In this document: one piece after another, positions 9,774-19,109 of the stretch | How the letters are laid out: each line of letters opens with the position of its first letter | Numbering within the stretch: the stretch's first letter is position 1 | DNA from: Paenibacillus thalictri | GTDB taxonomy: Bacteria; Bacillota; Bacilli; Paenibacillales; NBRC-103111 | Length of the DNA: 64,000 bases | NCBI RefSeq assembly: GCF_004307995.1 | Contig: NZ_SIRE01000028.1 | Location: 62,001-126,000 of the forward strand | Direction of reading: 5' to 3' | The notes under the pieces: generated by a model | The model's input: only the letters and a program-made list of their open reading frames with translations | Told to the model about the DNA's origin: nothing | Database searches by the model: none | Made by a program: the position numbers and the translations under genes

Positions 9774-10712
9774 ATGAAGTTAGCCGTTTGTTCTTTCGTT
9801 ACACCCGAGCTGACACCCGCTGAGCTTGCCGCCGCCGCAAAAGCGGCGGGGATCGAAGGCGTCGAGTGGAGGATGAAAGATTCACATACGCAGCAACTCA
9901 CACAGACCGGTGAAGAGCGGACGCCTCGCCCCATACAAGGAGATGCTTCTTCACTGAAAGAGATAACCCACCTGGAACGGTGCCAGCGTCACAACTTAAG
10001 CATGATTTCGCCAGATCAAGAGGAAACACATATCACACAGTTCCGGCAGGCAGCAGAAGATTACGGGCTCGCCGTACTCAGTGTCAGCCCGGCGGTTTAC
10101 TACAAATACGACGGACTAGGCAACTTAAGTGAAATTAAAAAAGCTCTGAGTCTGGCTGAAACATTAGACGCGCAGAGTATTCGACTTTCTTCGCCGCTAT
10201 ACGACCGGACCCAGCATTTTCATGAACTGTTTGACCTGCAGATTGAATATTTAACCGCAGCGCTTGCGTTATGCAAGCAATACGGCATCAAGGGACTCAT
10301 GGAAATCCATCATAAGACGATAGCCCCCAGCGCCAGTGCAGCTTACCGTTTATGTGAAAAGTTTGACCCGCAGTGGCTGGGTGTTATTTATGACCCGGGA
10401 AATATGGTTATCGAAGGCTACGAGAATTACCGCATGGGCATGCAGCTGCTTGGCCCTTATCTGGCTCACGTTCATGTTAAAAATGCCTTTTGGCTCAAGC
10501 ATGCAGGTGATGCCGTGCCGGCTGGCGGAGTAACGGAATGGAATCCTGTTTGGAGCGATACACAGCGGGGTATTGTGCCCTGGACCCAAGTTATTGAAGA
10601 TTTAAAGTCGGTTGGATACGACGGATACGTAAGCCTTGAGGATTTCAGCGGCACTTATCCGGCTGGACAGATGATGCGGCGGTTTGCCGATTACATGCGG
10701 AGCTTAATATAA
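9774..10712 (+). CDS. Sugar phosphate isomerase/epimerase family (xylose isomerase-like TIM barrel)
   Basis: 312 residues from the ATG at 9774, preceded by AAAGGAG; an upstream in-frame start at 9708 has no such site. The fold family (AP endonuclease 2/xylose isomerase-like) is shown by the strand-end metal ligands: Glu in MEIHH, Asp in YDPGN, His in HVHVK and Glu in SLEDF near the C-terminus. Members isomerise, epimerise or dehydrate sugars, inosose or keto-acids with a divalent metal. It lies first in a plus-strand run with two permeases, a binding lipoprotein and a dehydrogenase, so it probably acts in the cytoplasm on the imported sugar. The exact substrate cannot be told. Confidence 0.88.
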   Translation: MKLAVCSFVTPELTPAELAAAAKAAGIEGVEWRMKDSHTQQLTQTGEERTPRPIQGDASSLKEITHLERCQRHNLSMISPDQEETHITQFRQAAEDYGLAVLSVSPAVYYKYDGLGNLSEIKKALSLAETLDAQSIRLSSPLYDRTQHFHELFDLQIEYLTAALALCKQYGIKGLMEIHHKTIAPSASAAYRLCEKFDPQWLGVIYDPGNMVIEGYENYRMGMQLLGPYLAHVHVKNAFWLKHAGDAVPAGGVTEWNPVWSDTQRGIVPWTQVIEDLKSVGYDGYVSLEDFSGTYPAGQMMRRFADYMRSLI

Positions 10713-10783
10713 CTTTTAAGGTTACATCAAACAAAGTACAACTGCAGCTTGGTCTTTACAATCGGAATATGGAGGTTTACACA

Positions 10784-11710
10784 TTGATTGCTGCCAAAAA
10801 ATCGACGTCCAGTTTATGGAGAGATCTATTCAGAGACAAATATTTATATTTGCTCGCTCTACCGGGTCTGCTTTATTTCCTTATTTTCAAATACATCCCG
10901 ATGTGGGGCGTTACGATTTCCTTTATGGACTATTCCCCTTATCTCGGCTTTTTTCAAAGCAAGTGGGTGGGCTTCGAGCATTTTGAGCGTTTTTTCTCCA
11001 GCCCCGACTTTTTTCTGCTGTTCCGCAATACGATGGCGATCAACATCTTGAATCTTGTTTTTTTCTTCCCGATGCCGATCATTCTCTCGCTGCTGCTTAA
11101 TGAGCTCAAGCATATGGCGTTTAAAAAAGCGATTCAATCCATTCTTTATTTGCCGCATTTCCTATCCTGGGTCATTGTTGTGGGCATCAGCTTCCTGCTG
11201 TTATCGCAATCGCAAGGCATCATCAACAAGCTGCTGGTTGAGAACGGTTTCGATCGAATCGGGTTCCTGACCGAACCCGGCTTATTCTGGGGTATTTTGA
11301 CGCTGCAGTCGATCTGGAAGGAAGTTGGCTGGGGCACGATCATTTTCCTGGCGGCTATCGCCGGCGTCGACCCACAGCTGTACGAAGCGGCCAAAATGGA
11401 CGGGGCCAACCGGCTGCGCCAAGCATGGCATGTTACGCTCCCGGCGATCAGCAATGTGGTCATCGTATTGCTGATTTTAAAGATCGGCCACATTATGGAC
11501 GTCGGCTTTGAACAGGTGTTTCTGATGATGAACGGCGCGGTATCGGAAGTGGCCGACGTTTTTGACACCTTCGTCTACCGTACGGGCATCCAGCAGGGGC
11601 AGTTCAGCTTCAGCTCGGCGGTTGGGCTGTTCAAATCGTTTGTCGGACTCGTCTTGGTCATCGGGGCTAACCGGCTCGCCAAACGTATGGGCCAAGAAGG
11701 CGTCTACTAA
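10784..11710 (+). CDS. ABC transporter permease, LplB family
   Basis: 308 residues from the TTG at 10784, chosen because GGAGG ends 8 nt before it; the ATG at 10769 lies upstream of that site and has none of its own. It has six predicted membrane segments and the permease-ATPase coupling loop EAAKMDGANRLRQA near residues 200-215. It is the first of two membrane subunits of a CUT1-type carbohydrate importer. No ATPase gene is nearby; such importers often share a genome-wide MsmX-type ATPase. The pair with the next gene matches the LplB/YtcP type that carries polysaccharide fragments in Bacillota. Confidence 0.92.
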   Translation: MIAAKKSTSSLWRDLFRDKYLYLLALPGLLYFLIFKYIPMWGVTISFMDYSPYLGFFQSKWVGFEHFERFFSSPDFFLLFRNTMAINILNLVFFFPMPIILSLLLNELKHMAFKKAIQSILYLPHFLSWVIVVGISFLLLSQSQGIINKLLVENGFDRIGFLTEPGLFWGILTLQSIWKEVGWGTIIFLAAIAGVDPQLYEAAKMDGANRLRQAWHVTLPAISNVVIVLLILKIGHIMDVGFEQVFLMMNGAVSEVADVFDTFVYRTGIQQGQFSFSSAVGLFKSFVGLVLVIGANRLAKRMGQEGVY

Positions 11711-11724
11711 CTGTCCGGCGGAGC

Positions 11725-11756
11725 AGATCTGAGAATCTTTAGATCTGAGAATCTTT
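11725..11756 (+). repeat. 16-bp perfect tandem duplication
   Basis: AGATCTGAGAATCTTT occurs twice in direct succession (11725-11740, 11741-11756) in the gap between the two permease genes. It looks like a recent slippage duplication that lengthens the intergenic gap; no function is evident. Confidence 0.9.
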
Positions 11757-11858
11757 ATTCATGGCTGGCGGTTATTGCGGGAAAGGGATGGCACTCCACA
11801 GCCAAACAACCTGCTTAACAAGCTTACTCATTATCACTACTCGGAGGAATACATCGGG

Positions 11859-12740
11859 ATGAGCCACTCGTTAAACGAACGGATTTTCCATACTGTCAAT
11901 ATCTTTATTTTATCTATTGTTGGACTAGCCGCTTTATTTCCGCTTTATTACGTGTTTGTCGTTTCCTTTACGGATCCGATCGAATACATCAAGGAAAACG
12001 GCGGCGTGCTGTTTCCGACCAAATGGAGCCTGATTTCCTATGAATATATTTTGTCGACGGACGCTTTTGTCAGATCGATCGGGATCAGCACGTTCCTGGC
12101 AACCGTCGGCACCGTCCTTAGCCTGCTTGTCACATCGGCTTTGTCCTACACGTTGTCAAGAAGAAGGCTGCGCGGACGCAAGGTGCTGATGATCGCCATT
12201 ATGGTCTCGATCTTGTTTAACCCGGGCATTATCCCGCCATATTTGGTCGTCAGGGAGCTCGGGCTGATCAACAACATCTTTTCCCTCATTCTGCCCGTGC
12301 TGACCAGCGGATGGTATGTGCTATTAATGAAAGGTTTCTTTGACAGCATTCCGGTGAGCTTGGAGGAGGCGGCCGCCATCGACGGCTGCAACGATATCGG
12401 GACGTGGACCAAAATCATTATCCCGCTTTCATTGCCGGCCATGGCGGCATTCGGACTGTTTTATGCGGTCGCTTACTGGAACACTTTTTTTAACGCGGTG
12501 TTATACATCAACGATCATGCGATGTGGCCGCTGCAGGTGTATTTGCAAAATATGCTGATCGACTCGTCCACCTCGGCGGGAGGCGGAACGGCGGTGGAAA
12601 TGACGATGGACCAGAACATCCCGCCGGAAACGTTAAAGATGGCCGCTGTGGTTGTATCCACACTGCCGATTATCATGGTGTACCCGTTCCTTCAAAAACA
12701 TTTTGCCAAAGGGGCCATGGTCGGTTCCGTGAAGGAATGA
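11859..12740 (+). CDS. ABC transporter permease, YtcP family (CUT1)
   Basis: 293 residues from the ATG at 11859, with GGAGG 11 nt upstream; an earlier in-frame start at 11775 lacks a site. Hydrophobic segments fit six membrane helices. The coupling loop EAAAIDGCNDIGTWTKI sits at about residues 170-186. It is the second membrane subunit of the importer with the gene at 10784, and the binding lipoprotein follows directly. Confidence 0.92.
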   Translation: MSHSLNERIFHTVNIFILSIVGLAALFPLYYVFVVSFTDPIEYIKENGGVLFPTKWSLISYEYILSTDAFVRSIGISTFLATVGTVLSLLVTSALSYTLSRRRLRGRKVLMIAIMVSILFNPGIIPPYLVVRELGLINNIFSLILPVLTSGWYVLLMKGFFDSIPVSLEEAAAIDGCNDIGTWTKIIIPLSLPAMAAFGLFYAVAYWNTFFNAVLYINDHAMWPLQVYLQNMLIDSSTSAGGGTAVEMTMDQNIPPETLKMAAVVVSTLPIIMVYPFLQKHFAKGAMVGSVKE

Positions 12741-12784
12741 TTGCATATATACTTATGTTAACTAAAGGGAGGATACTCAAAGAA

Positions 12785-14332
12785 ATGAACAATCAACAGA
12801 AACGTTTTAAAAACGCTTATACCCTGCTCGCTTCGGTGCTGGCGATGTCGACGGTGCTGGGAGCTTGCTCTGCCAAACAAGCCGCGCCTGCCGCAGGCGG
12901 ACAAGATCCGCAGTCCGGCAAACCGCTGGAATTGAGCATCATGACGACATTCCGCGGTGCGGAACCTCCCGGCAAGGACAATCCGGTGCTGCTTGAGCTG
13001 GAGAAAAAGCTGAACGTCAAGCTTAACATTACGTGGCTGTCTCCTAACAATTATTTGGATAAAATGAACGTGACGCTTGCTTCGGGGGATTTGCCCGATG
13101 TGATGCTGATCGAAAATCCGTTTGCGCCCAACGTCGTAACGGCGCTTCGCCAAGGCGTGTTCTGGGATGTGACCGATCAAATCAAAAATTACCCGAACCT
13201 GATGGCATACCCGAAAGACTCCTGGGAAAACGTCAAGGTGGAAGGTAAACTGTACGGCATTACCCGTGCCCGTCCGACAGATGGCCAATACGGCACGCCG
13301 ATCCTGCGCAAAGATTGGCTGGATAAACTGGGACTGAAAACGCCGGAGACGCTCGACGACTTTTACAACGTAATGAAAGCCTTTACAGAGCAGGATCCCG
13401 ACGGCAACGGCAAAAAGGACACTTACGGTTTTATCGGTTACGTCGAAGCCGACAATATGGGATATTTCAGTTGGGTGCGCGATGCGTTTAACCACGCCAA
13501 CGGCTGGAAAGTGGAAGGGGACAAAATTACCCACCCCGATCTGCTGCCGGGTACCCGCGATGCACTGCTCTGGTGGAACCGCGCGTATAAAGAAGGGCTC
13601 GTCAATCCGGATTTCGCCGTCATGAAGTTGTCCCAGATGAAAGACCAGCTGAAAGCGGGCAAAGGCGGCATGTTCTCCTCTGCGGTTCTGCAGGATTGGA
13701 TTTTGCTGAGCGACCTGAGAAAAATCGAACCGAAAGCCGACTACCTGCCGCTTGATTACGTTCAAGGTCCCGGCGGTAAATTTGTCGGACGCGACTCCAG
13801 CCACTTCGGCATGTACGCCATTTCCAAAAAGGTGCCTGAAGCCAAGATGAAGCAAATTATCGGCATGTTCGACAAAGGTTCTTCGGAAGACATTGCCGTA
13901 CTCGCCAACTTCGGCATCAAAGGCGTTCATTTCAACGAAGCGGACGGTATGCGGATTTCCACCGAGCAGGCGTTTAAAGATAACGTATCGCTTGAAGCGA
14001 TGGGACAAGTATTTACGATCAACGACAAATACGCTATCCGCGCTTTTGCTACCGGCATTCCGAAGGACATGTACGAAAGAAACAAGAAAACGCTTGATGA
14101 ACGGGAGAAATACAGCATCGGCAACCCGGCGATCAATCTGATTTCTGAAACGGGCGATAAATACATGCCGGAGTTCAACAAAAAATCACAGGATTTGAAA
14201 ACAAAAGTGATTATGGGCTCCGAGCCAATCGAAGCTTGGGATCAATTTGTCGCCAAACTGAAAAGCGACGCCAATTTCCAAAAGTACGTGACGGAAATGA
14301 ACGATGCTTATAAGAAGTCGCGCAGTAAATAA
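12785..14332 (+). CDS. Carbohydrate-binding lipoprotein of ABC importer (LipO-like)
   Basis: 515 residues from the ATG at 12785, with GGGAGG 12 nt upstream. Residues 1-27 form a lipoprotein signal peptide and VLGAC puts the lipidated Cys at residue 28. The mature part is a family 1-like solute-binding protein and contains the Ca-loop-like stretch DPDGNGKKDT common in this LplA/LipO group. It captures a sugar or oligosaccharide outside the cell and delivers it to the two permeases just upstream. The family usually has about 500 residues, so it looks complete. Confidence 0.93.
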   Translation: MNNQQKRFKNAYTLLASVLAMSTVLGACSAKQAAPAAGGQDPQSGKPLELSIMTTFRGAEPPGKDNPVLLELEKKLNVKLNITWLSPNNYLDKMNVTLASGDLPDVMLIENPFAPNVVTALRQGVFWDVTDQIKNYPNLMAYPKDSWENVKVEGKLYGITRARPTDGQYGTPILRKDWLDKLGLKTPETLDDFYNVMKAFTEQDPDGNGKKDTYGFIGYVEADNMGYFSWVRDAFNHANGWKVEGDKITHPDLLPGTRDALLWWNRAYKEGLVNPDFAVMKLSQMKDQLKAGKGGMFSSAVLQDWILLSDLRKIEPKADYLPLDYVQGPGGKFVGRDSSHFGMYAISKKVPEAKMKQIIGMFDKGSSEDIAVLANFGIKGVHFNEADGMRISTEQAFKDNVSLEAMGQVFTINDKYAIRAFATGIPKDMYERNKKTLDEREKYSIGNPAINLISETGDKYMPEFNKKSQDLKTKVIMGSEPIEAWDQFVAKLKSDANFQKYVTEMNDAYKKSRSK

Positions 14333-14354
14333 GGATGATAGGGGGAATATCATC

Positions 14355-15377
14355 ATGGATCTCATCAACAAAAAAGTCGTATTCCGCGCCCCTTATTCGT
14401 TTGATATCGAATCTGTACCCATACAGAGAGAACTTGCGGACAATGACGTACTGATTCGCACCCTATACAGTCTGATCAGTCCAGGCACAGAGCTGGCATT
14501 GTACAGCGGTTCCCATGTCGGCATCAACGATCCGAACAATACGTTCGCCAAGTTCCCGTTTTACGCCGGTTATACTTCCGTTGGCGAGATTGTAGCGGTC
14601 GGCGCAAAGGTCGACCGGTTCCAAATCGGCGATCAAGTATTCACCACCGGCAAACACGCCAAATACAACATCGTTCCTGCAGCAAGCAGCGCGATACCCT
14701 TGTTGAAGCTGCCCGCTCAAGTGAAAGCGGAACATGCTCCATTTGTCAAAATGGCGATCATTTGCATGACGGCGGTCGCCCAAAGCAAAATCCGTGTCGG
14801 CGATACGGCCGTGGTGATCGGGATGGGACTGATCGGAAACTTGGCAGCCCAGCTGTATTCCATCATGGGAGCCACGGTCATCGCCGCCGACGTTGTCGAA
14901 AGCAGGCTGCAGATCGCGAAGCAGTGCGGGATTGAACACGTCATTTTGTCGGGTCCGGATGTCAATCTACAGGAGCAAGTGCTTGAACTGACCGGCGGCA
15001 AAAAGGCTGATATCGTCGTCGAAGCGACCGGCTCCCCAAAGCTGGTCGTGCCTGCTCTGGATTTGGCGCGTCAGCTCGGACAAGTGATCGCACTTGGTTC
15101 CACAAGAGGCATGGTCGACCTGAACGTGTACGAATACATTCAGCGCAAAGGAGTTCACCTCATCGGCGCATATGAAGCGCTAATGAGCCTGGAAGGATTC
15201 CCTTCACGAATGACGCTGAGCCGATATATTTTCAAATTAATCGGGCTGGGCGCGCTGAAAATCGAACCGCTTATTTCACACATACTGCCTTATGAGCAGG
15301 CCGAAGCCGGGTACAACTTGCTGCTGAAGGAGCAAGACAAAGCGCTGGGCGTGCTGCTCGACTGGCAAAATGCTTGA
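14355..15377 (+). CDS. Medium-chain (MDR) dehydrogenase, zinc-site degenerate
   Basis: 340 residues from the ATG at 14355, preceded by GGGGGAA. The GroES-like N-terminal half and the Rossmann half (VIGMGLIGNLAAQ, about 155-167) place it in the zinc-type alcohol dehydrogenase (COG1063-like) group. However, the usual GHE at the catalytic zinc is replaced by GYTSVGE, and no structural-zinc Cys cluster is visible, so it may act without zinc or on an unusual substrate. It probably oxidises or reduces the imported sugar or a polyol derived from it, together with the isomerase at 9774. Confidence 0.85.
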   Translation: MDLINKKVVFRAPYSFDIESVPIQRELADNDVLIRTLYSLISPGTELALYSGSHVGINDPNNTFAKFPFYAGYTSVGEIVAVGAKVDRFQIGDQVFTTGKHAKYNIVPAASSAIPLLKLPAQVKAEHAPFVKMAIICMTAVAQSKIRVGDTAVVIGMGLIGNLAAQLYSIMGATVIAADVVESRLQIAKQCGIEHVILSGPDVNLQEQVLELTGGKKADIVVEATGSPKLVVPALDLARQLGQVIALGSTRGMVDLNVYEYIQRKGVHLIGAYEALMSLEGFPSRMTLSRYIFKLIGLGALKIEPLISHILPYEQAEAGYNLLLKEQDKALGVLLDWQNA

Positions 15378-15506
15378 TCCTGCCGGCCCCGGCAAGTTAT
15401 AGTAGTTGGAGCGTTCTAATGATGGAAGCGGATTTCTTGCGCGGCAGCGCGGAAAGTCCTGCTTCTGTCTTTTGTTTACCTTAACCGTACAAGGCAACGA
15501 GAGCTG

Positions 15507-17843
15507 GTGATCCTGTTGAAAGGCAAGGCCGTCCAAAACCAAACCATTACCGCACGACGAGGACATGAATACAAAAAAATATTAATTATCGTGCTCATCA
15601 TCACTTGCATACCGGCTGCCCTGATTGGGGCCAGCTTCTATTTTTTGGGCACACGCCAGATTGAAACCGAGCTGATGCAGACACACCGAAGCCAGTTGGA
15701 GAAGGACCGGGGGCGTATTGAAGAGCAGCTTGCTCATATCGAGCTGACCGCTTCGCAATGGGTGCTGAATCCCCAGTTTAACGAAAAGCTGAAAGAGGTC
15801 GATTTCTACAAAAGCTTTCTGGTTACGCAGGATTTGTACAAGTCGCTAGCCATCATCAAGGGATCCAGCACGTTGATCGATCAGGTTTATTTGTATGTGG
15901 ACGGACAAAGCGTGCTTATATCCGAGGAAACGGGCATCACCCAGCTCACCGAAGAACGCAATCTCGGCTACCGCAAGCTGATGCAGCAGCCAAGGTCGAT
16001 TTTCTGGATGAAACTCGCCGTCCGCAAGGCAGACCCGGCGCTGTCGCTGGTTCACGTCTTGCCCCGCTTAAACGGCGCCGGAGCGCTGATTATTACACTG
16101 AACGAAAGCAAGTTCAACGACATGGTCACCGAACTGACAGTAAATAAAAAGGGAGCTTCGTTTATTGTCAAAGAAGACGGGGAGTGGATTACTACCGGCA
16201 TAGATGAGGCAAAGTCCGCAACCGCCCAGGAAACATTTTTCCGTGATGAAATTTTAAAACGCGGCGGCGACTCCGACACGTTTATGCTCGGTTGGAACAA
16301 AGAAGACTATTCGGTTTCGTACGATACGTTTTTCCGAGCCGGCACACGTTGGATCTACGTCACGGCCACGCCCGTACAACAGTTGATTTCACCCGTACTG
16401 CTGATGTCCCGCATGATTCTGATCGTATGCGGATTAGGCATTGTCTCCGCATTGTTTTTATCCTGGTACGGGTCCATGAGGCTGTACAGCCCGATTCATC
16501 ACATCGTCAAAATGCTCAGGGAATCCAACAAAGGCAGACAGGACGGCGAAGCCGACGAGCTCTCGTATATTAGAAGCCAATGGCAGCAAATGGTCGATGA
16601 AAGCAATTATTTGCAAATTCAAATCGAAGAGCAGTTGTCCGGCTTGCGGGACGGATTTTTGCTGCAGCTCGTACAGGGCCACTTGTATGCGCTCACAGAA
16701 AAAGAACTTCGCGACCGGATGAACCGGTTCGGCTGGAACGTCGAGCACAAGTATTTTTCGATTATGGTCGTGCAGCTCATCGGCATCTCCAGTCCGCAGG
16801 GTAAATTTTCCGAAAACGACAGGCAGCTGATTACGTTTGCCGCCGCCAATATTATTGAAGAGCTGGCGGGCGCCAAGCTGGACAACCCCGCTGTTATCAA
16901 CTTTCAGGATTTGACGATTGGCCTGCTGATCACCTTTCCCGAAGAAAAAGACTGGTATCCCAGCAAAAGCGAGCTGTTCAAGCTGGCCGATCAAATTACC
17001 GCCACGCTGAACACGCTGCTGAAACTAAACGTTACGGTCAGCATCGGCAAATCGACCGATTTGATGAGCGACATTCCGGACGTACTCCGGGACGTCAGAC
17101 AAACCTTGCAATATCGCATATTGGAGGAGAACAACCAGGTATTGGACATGGATGAATTTTTGCCGGGCACAAGCAGTTCTTCTTATTATCCGTTTCAGAT
17201 TGAGAAGGAAATCCATACAGCGCTGCGGCGCGGCGACAAAGAAGAAGCATGCCGGCTTGTCGAAAGCTTCTTGAAAGATTCACGGGAGCATAAGCTGACG
17301 GAGTTCGCCCTTCAGCAGTCTGCGCTTTATTTGCTGGGCAGCATGCTGCAGACGACGATTCAGATGGGGTTCAGCCCTCACGAGCTGTTTAAGGGGGAAA
17401 ATTTGTTCGACCAACTGCTGAAGAAGCGGGAGCCTGACGAAATTCATCATTGGTTTGTGGAGAAGGTGCTTCATCCTTTTTTCGAGCAATATACGGAAGC
17501 TCAAGATTCTCACTTAAAAGCCATCGTGCAGCATGCGCTGGACATGATCGGCAGCAGCTATATGTACGATATTTCGCTGGAAGAATGTGCGGACCGGCTG
17601 GGCATTCACCCCGTTCGCTTAAGCAAAGGCTTCAAACATATTGTCGGCACGACGTTTATCGATTTTCTGACCAAGGTGAGAATCGACAAGTCGAAAGAAC
17701 TGCTGCGCGCCACCGACTCGAAAATCACCGATATCGCCAAGCTGGTCGGCTACCATCCGTCTTATTTCAATAAAATTTTCCGCAAGCATGAAGGGATGAC
17801 AGCCAGCGAATACCGCGGGTTGTGCAGAGGGGAGCCTTCTTAG
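15507..17843 (+). CDS. Membrane-anchored AraC-family regulator with extracellular sensor
   Basis: 778 residues from a GTG at 15507; a TTG nine bases downstream is possible. A first membrane helix (about 25-45) is followed by an extracytoplasmic Cache-like region (about 46-300), a second helix (about 305-328), a cytoplasmic linker, and a C-terminal AraC DNA-binding domain with two helix-turn-helix motifs (about 668-772, ending YHPSYFNKIFRKHEGMTASEYR). Such one-component regulators in Paenibacillaceae usually sit beside LplB/YtcP/LipO importers and control them. Its position right after that locus supports this. No kinase or receiver domain is present. Confidence 0.9.
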   Translation: MILLKGKAVQNQTITARRGHEYKKILIIVLIITCIPAALIGASFYFLGTRQIETELMQTHRSQLEKDRGRIEEQLAHIELTASQWVLNPQFNEKLKEVDFYKSFLVTQDLYKSLAIIKGSSTLIDQVYLYVDGQSVLISEETGITQLTEERNLGYRKLMQQPRSIFWMKLAVRKADPALSLVHVLPRLNGAGALIITLNESKFNDMVTELTVNKKGASFIVKEDGEWITTGIDEAKSATAQETFFRDEILKRGGDSDTFMLGWNKEDYSVSYDTFFRAGTRWIYVTATPVQQLISPVLLMSRMILIVCGLGIVSALFLSWYGSMRLYSPIHHIVKMLRESNKGRQDGEADELSYIRSQWQQMVDESNYLQIQIEEQLSGLRDGFLLQLVQGHLYALTEKELRDRMNRFGWNVEHKYFSIMVVQLIGISSPQGKFSENDRQLITFAAANIIEELAGAKLDNPAVINFQDLTIGLLITFPEEKDWYPSKSELFKLADQITATLNTLLKLNVTVSIGKSTDLMSDIPDVLRDVRQTLQYRILEENNQVLDMDEFLPGTSSSSYYPFQIEKEIHTALRRGDKEEACRLVESFLKDSREHKLTEFALQQSALYLLGSMLQTTIQMGFSPHELFKGENLFDQLLKKREPDEIHHWFVEKVLHPFFEQYTEAQDSHLKAIVQHALDMIGSSYMYDISLEECADRLGIHPVRLSKGFKHIVGTTFIDFLTKVRIDKSKELLRATDSKITDIAKLVGYHPSYFNKIFRKHEGMTASEYRGLCRGEPS

Positions 17844-17868
17844 GAACTGCCGGCGCCCCTCCTTCCAC

Positions 17869-19086
17869 TTACCACCGCGCCAATAATCCGGCGTAACACT
17901 TTACGGCATCCTCCACCTCGCTCCAGCGGACATATTCGTCCGGCGTATGAGCCTGCTCCAAATGCCCGGGCCCGCAGATCACGGTTGGAATCCCCAGCGT
18001 ATTGGCGAAAAAGTGGGCTTCGCAAGTGGCACCAAACGCCTCAACTATCGGTAGGGCGCCGCTTGTTTCTTGAATTGCGTCACGTAATGTCTTTACAATA
18101 TCATGATGCTCCTCGGTCAAACTTGCCGGCAGGAACAAATAGTTATCCAATCGATACCGGAACGTGCCGGAGTAAACCCGGGCCGCACGCTCGATGCTGT
18201 CCACAATCTGCTGCCTCACGTTTTCTTCGGTTTCGCCGGGCAGCAATCTGCGGTCGATTTCCACGACGCATGAATCCGGAATCATATTCGGAGCGCTGCC
18301 GCCGCTGATTTGGGTAACGCTGAGCGAAGCGCTGCCCAGCAATGGATGGCGTGTATGGCGAAGCTCGCCGTCCAGCGCCGACAGCTCGGGGATCAACCGC
18401 GCCATATGGACGATCGCGTTATCCGGATGATCGGCAAATGCCGCATGGGCCGACTGTCCCAGCGCCGTTAACCGGTACCGCGCAACGCCGCGATGCCCGA
18501 TGCAAAGCTGCAAACCGGTCGGCTCCGCAATGAGCGCCCCGTCAGCCTGGACAGCGTCTTGAACAAACCGGAGCATGCCCGCATTTTCGCGTTCCTCGTC
18601 GGCATTAAACAATAAAATGAGTTCCCCGGCAAAAGGATTCCCCGCCCTATGAAACAATATGGCCGTATAAAGCAGGGCAGCGACGCCGCATTTCATGTCG
18701 GCCGCCCCTCTGGCGAACAAACGGCCGTCCCGCATCACCGGTTCGTACGGATCGGCGGTCCAGCCTTCTCCCGGCGGCACAACATCCAAATGGCCGTTAA
18801 ACAGCAGCGCTCTACCCGGTTTAGCGCCTTTCAAGCGGGCGACCACATTGGGCCGACCGGGTGCTGCGTATTGCAGCTGCGCATCGATCCCCTCCTGCTG
18901 CAGCAGCTGCTGCACCTTACGTGCAGCCTCTTCTTCGCCATAGCGGGGATAGTCGCTGGGACAGCGAAGCAGCTGCTCCGCAATGGAGCGCAGTTCTGCC
19001 TCCCGATAAAAGCGAAATACTTGCCCCATCGCTGCTTCCGCGTTGCGGTTTTGCTGTTCCGAATACGGTTTCGAATGTTCCGTCAT
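17869..19086 (-). CDS. M20 family peptidase/deacylase (ArgE/DapE-like)
   Basis: 405 residues. The M20 metal and catalytic signature is intact: His99 and Asp101 in GHLDVV, Asp130 in GAADMK, Glu164-Glu165 in NADEE, and a late EAHFF segment. Family members hydrolyse amide bonds of N-acyl amino acids or small peptides with two zinc or cobalt ions in the cytoplasm. The gene starts 23 bp after the PLP enzyme at 19110 and probably shares its transcript, so an N-acylated (perhaps D-) amino acid is a sensible but unproven substrate. It converges with the AraC gene with only 25 bp between them and no clear terminator. Confidence 0.87.
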   Translation of the reverse strand: MTEHSKPYSEQQNRNAEAAMGQVFRFYREAELRSIAEQLLRCPSDYPRYGEEEAARKVQQLLQQEGIDAQLQYAAPGRPNVVARLKGAKPGRALLFNGHLDVVPPGEGWTADPYEPVMRDGRLFARGAADMKCGVAALLYTAILFHRAGNPFAGELILLFNADEERENAGMLRFVQDAVQADGALIAEPTGLQLCIGHRGVARYRLTALGQSAHAAFADHPDNAIVHMARLIPELSALDGELRHTRHPLLGSASLSVTQISGGSAPNMIPDSCVVEIDRRLLPGETEENVRQQIVDSIERAARVYSGTFRYRLDNYLFLPASLTEEHHDIVKTLRDAIQETSGALPIVEAFGATCEAHFFANTLGIPTVICGPGHLEQAHTPDEYVRWSEVEDAVKCYAGLLARW

Positions 19087-19109
19087 GGCACAACCTGCCT
19101 TTGTCCCGG

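Noticed and set aside
12758..14008. Long open frame on the strand opposite the LipO-like gene
   Set aside because: It lies wholly antisense to a well supported lipoprotein gene, has no ribosome site, and its sequence has no recognisable motif; it is a composition shadow.
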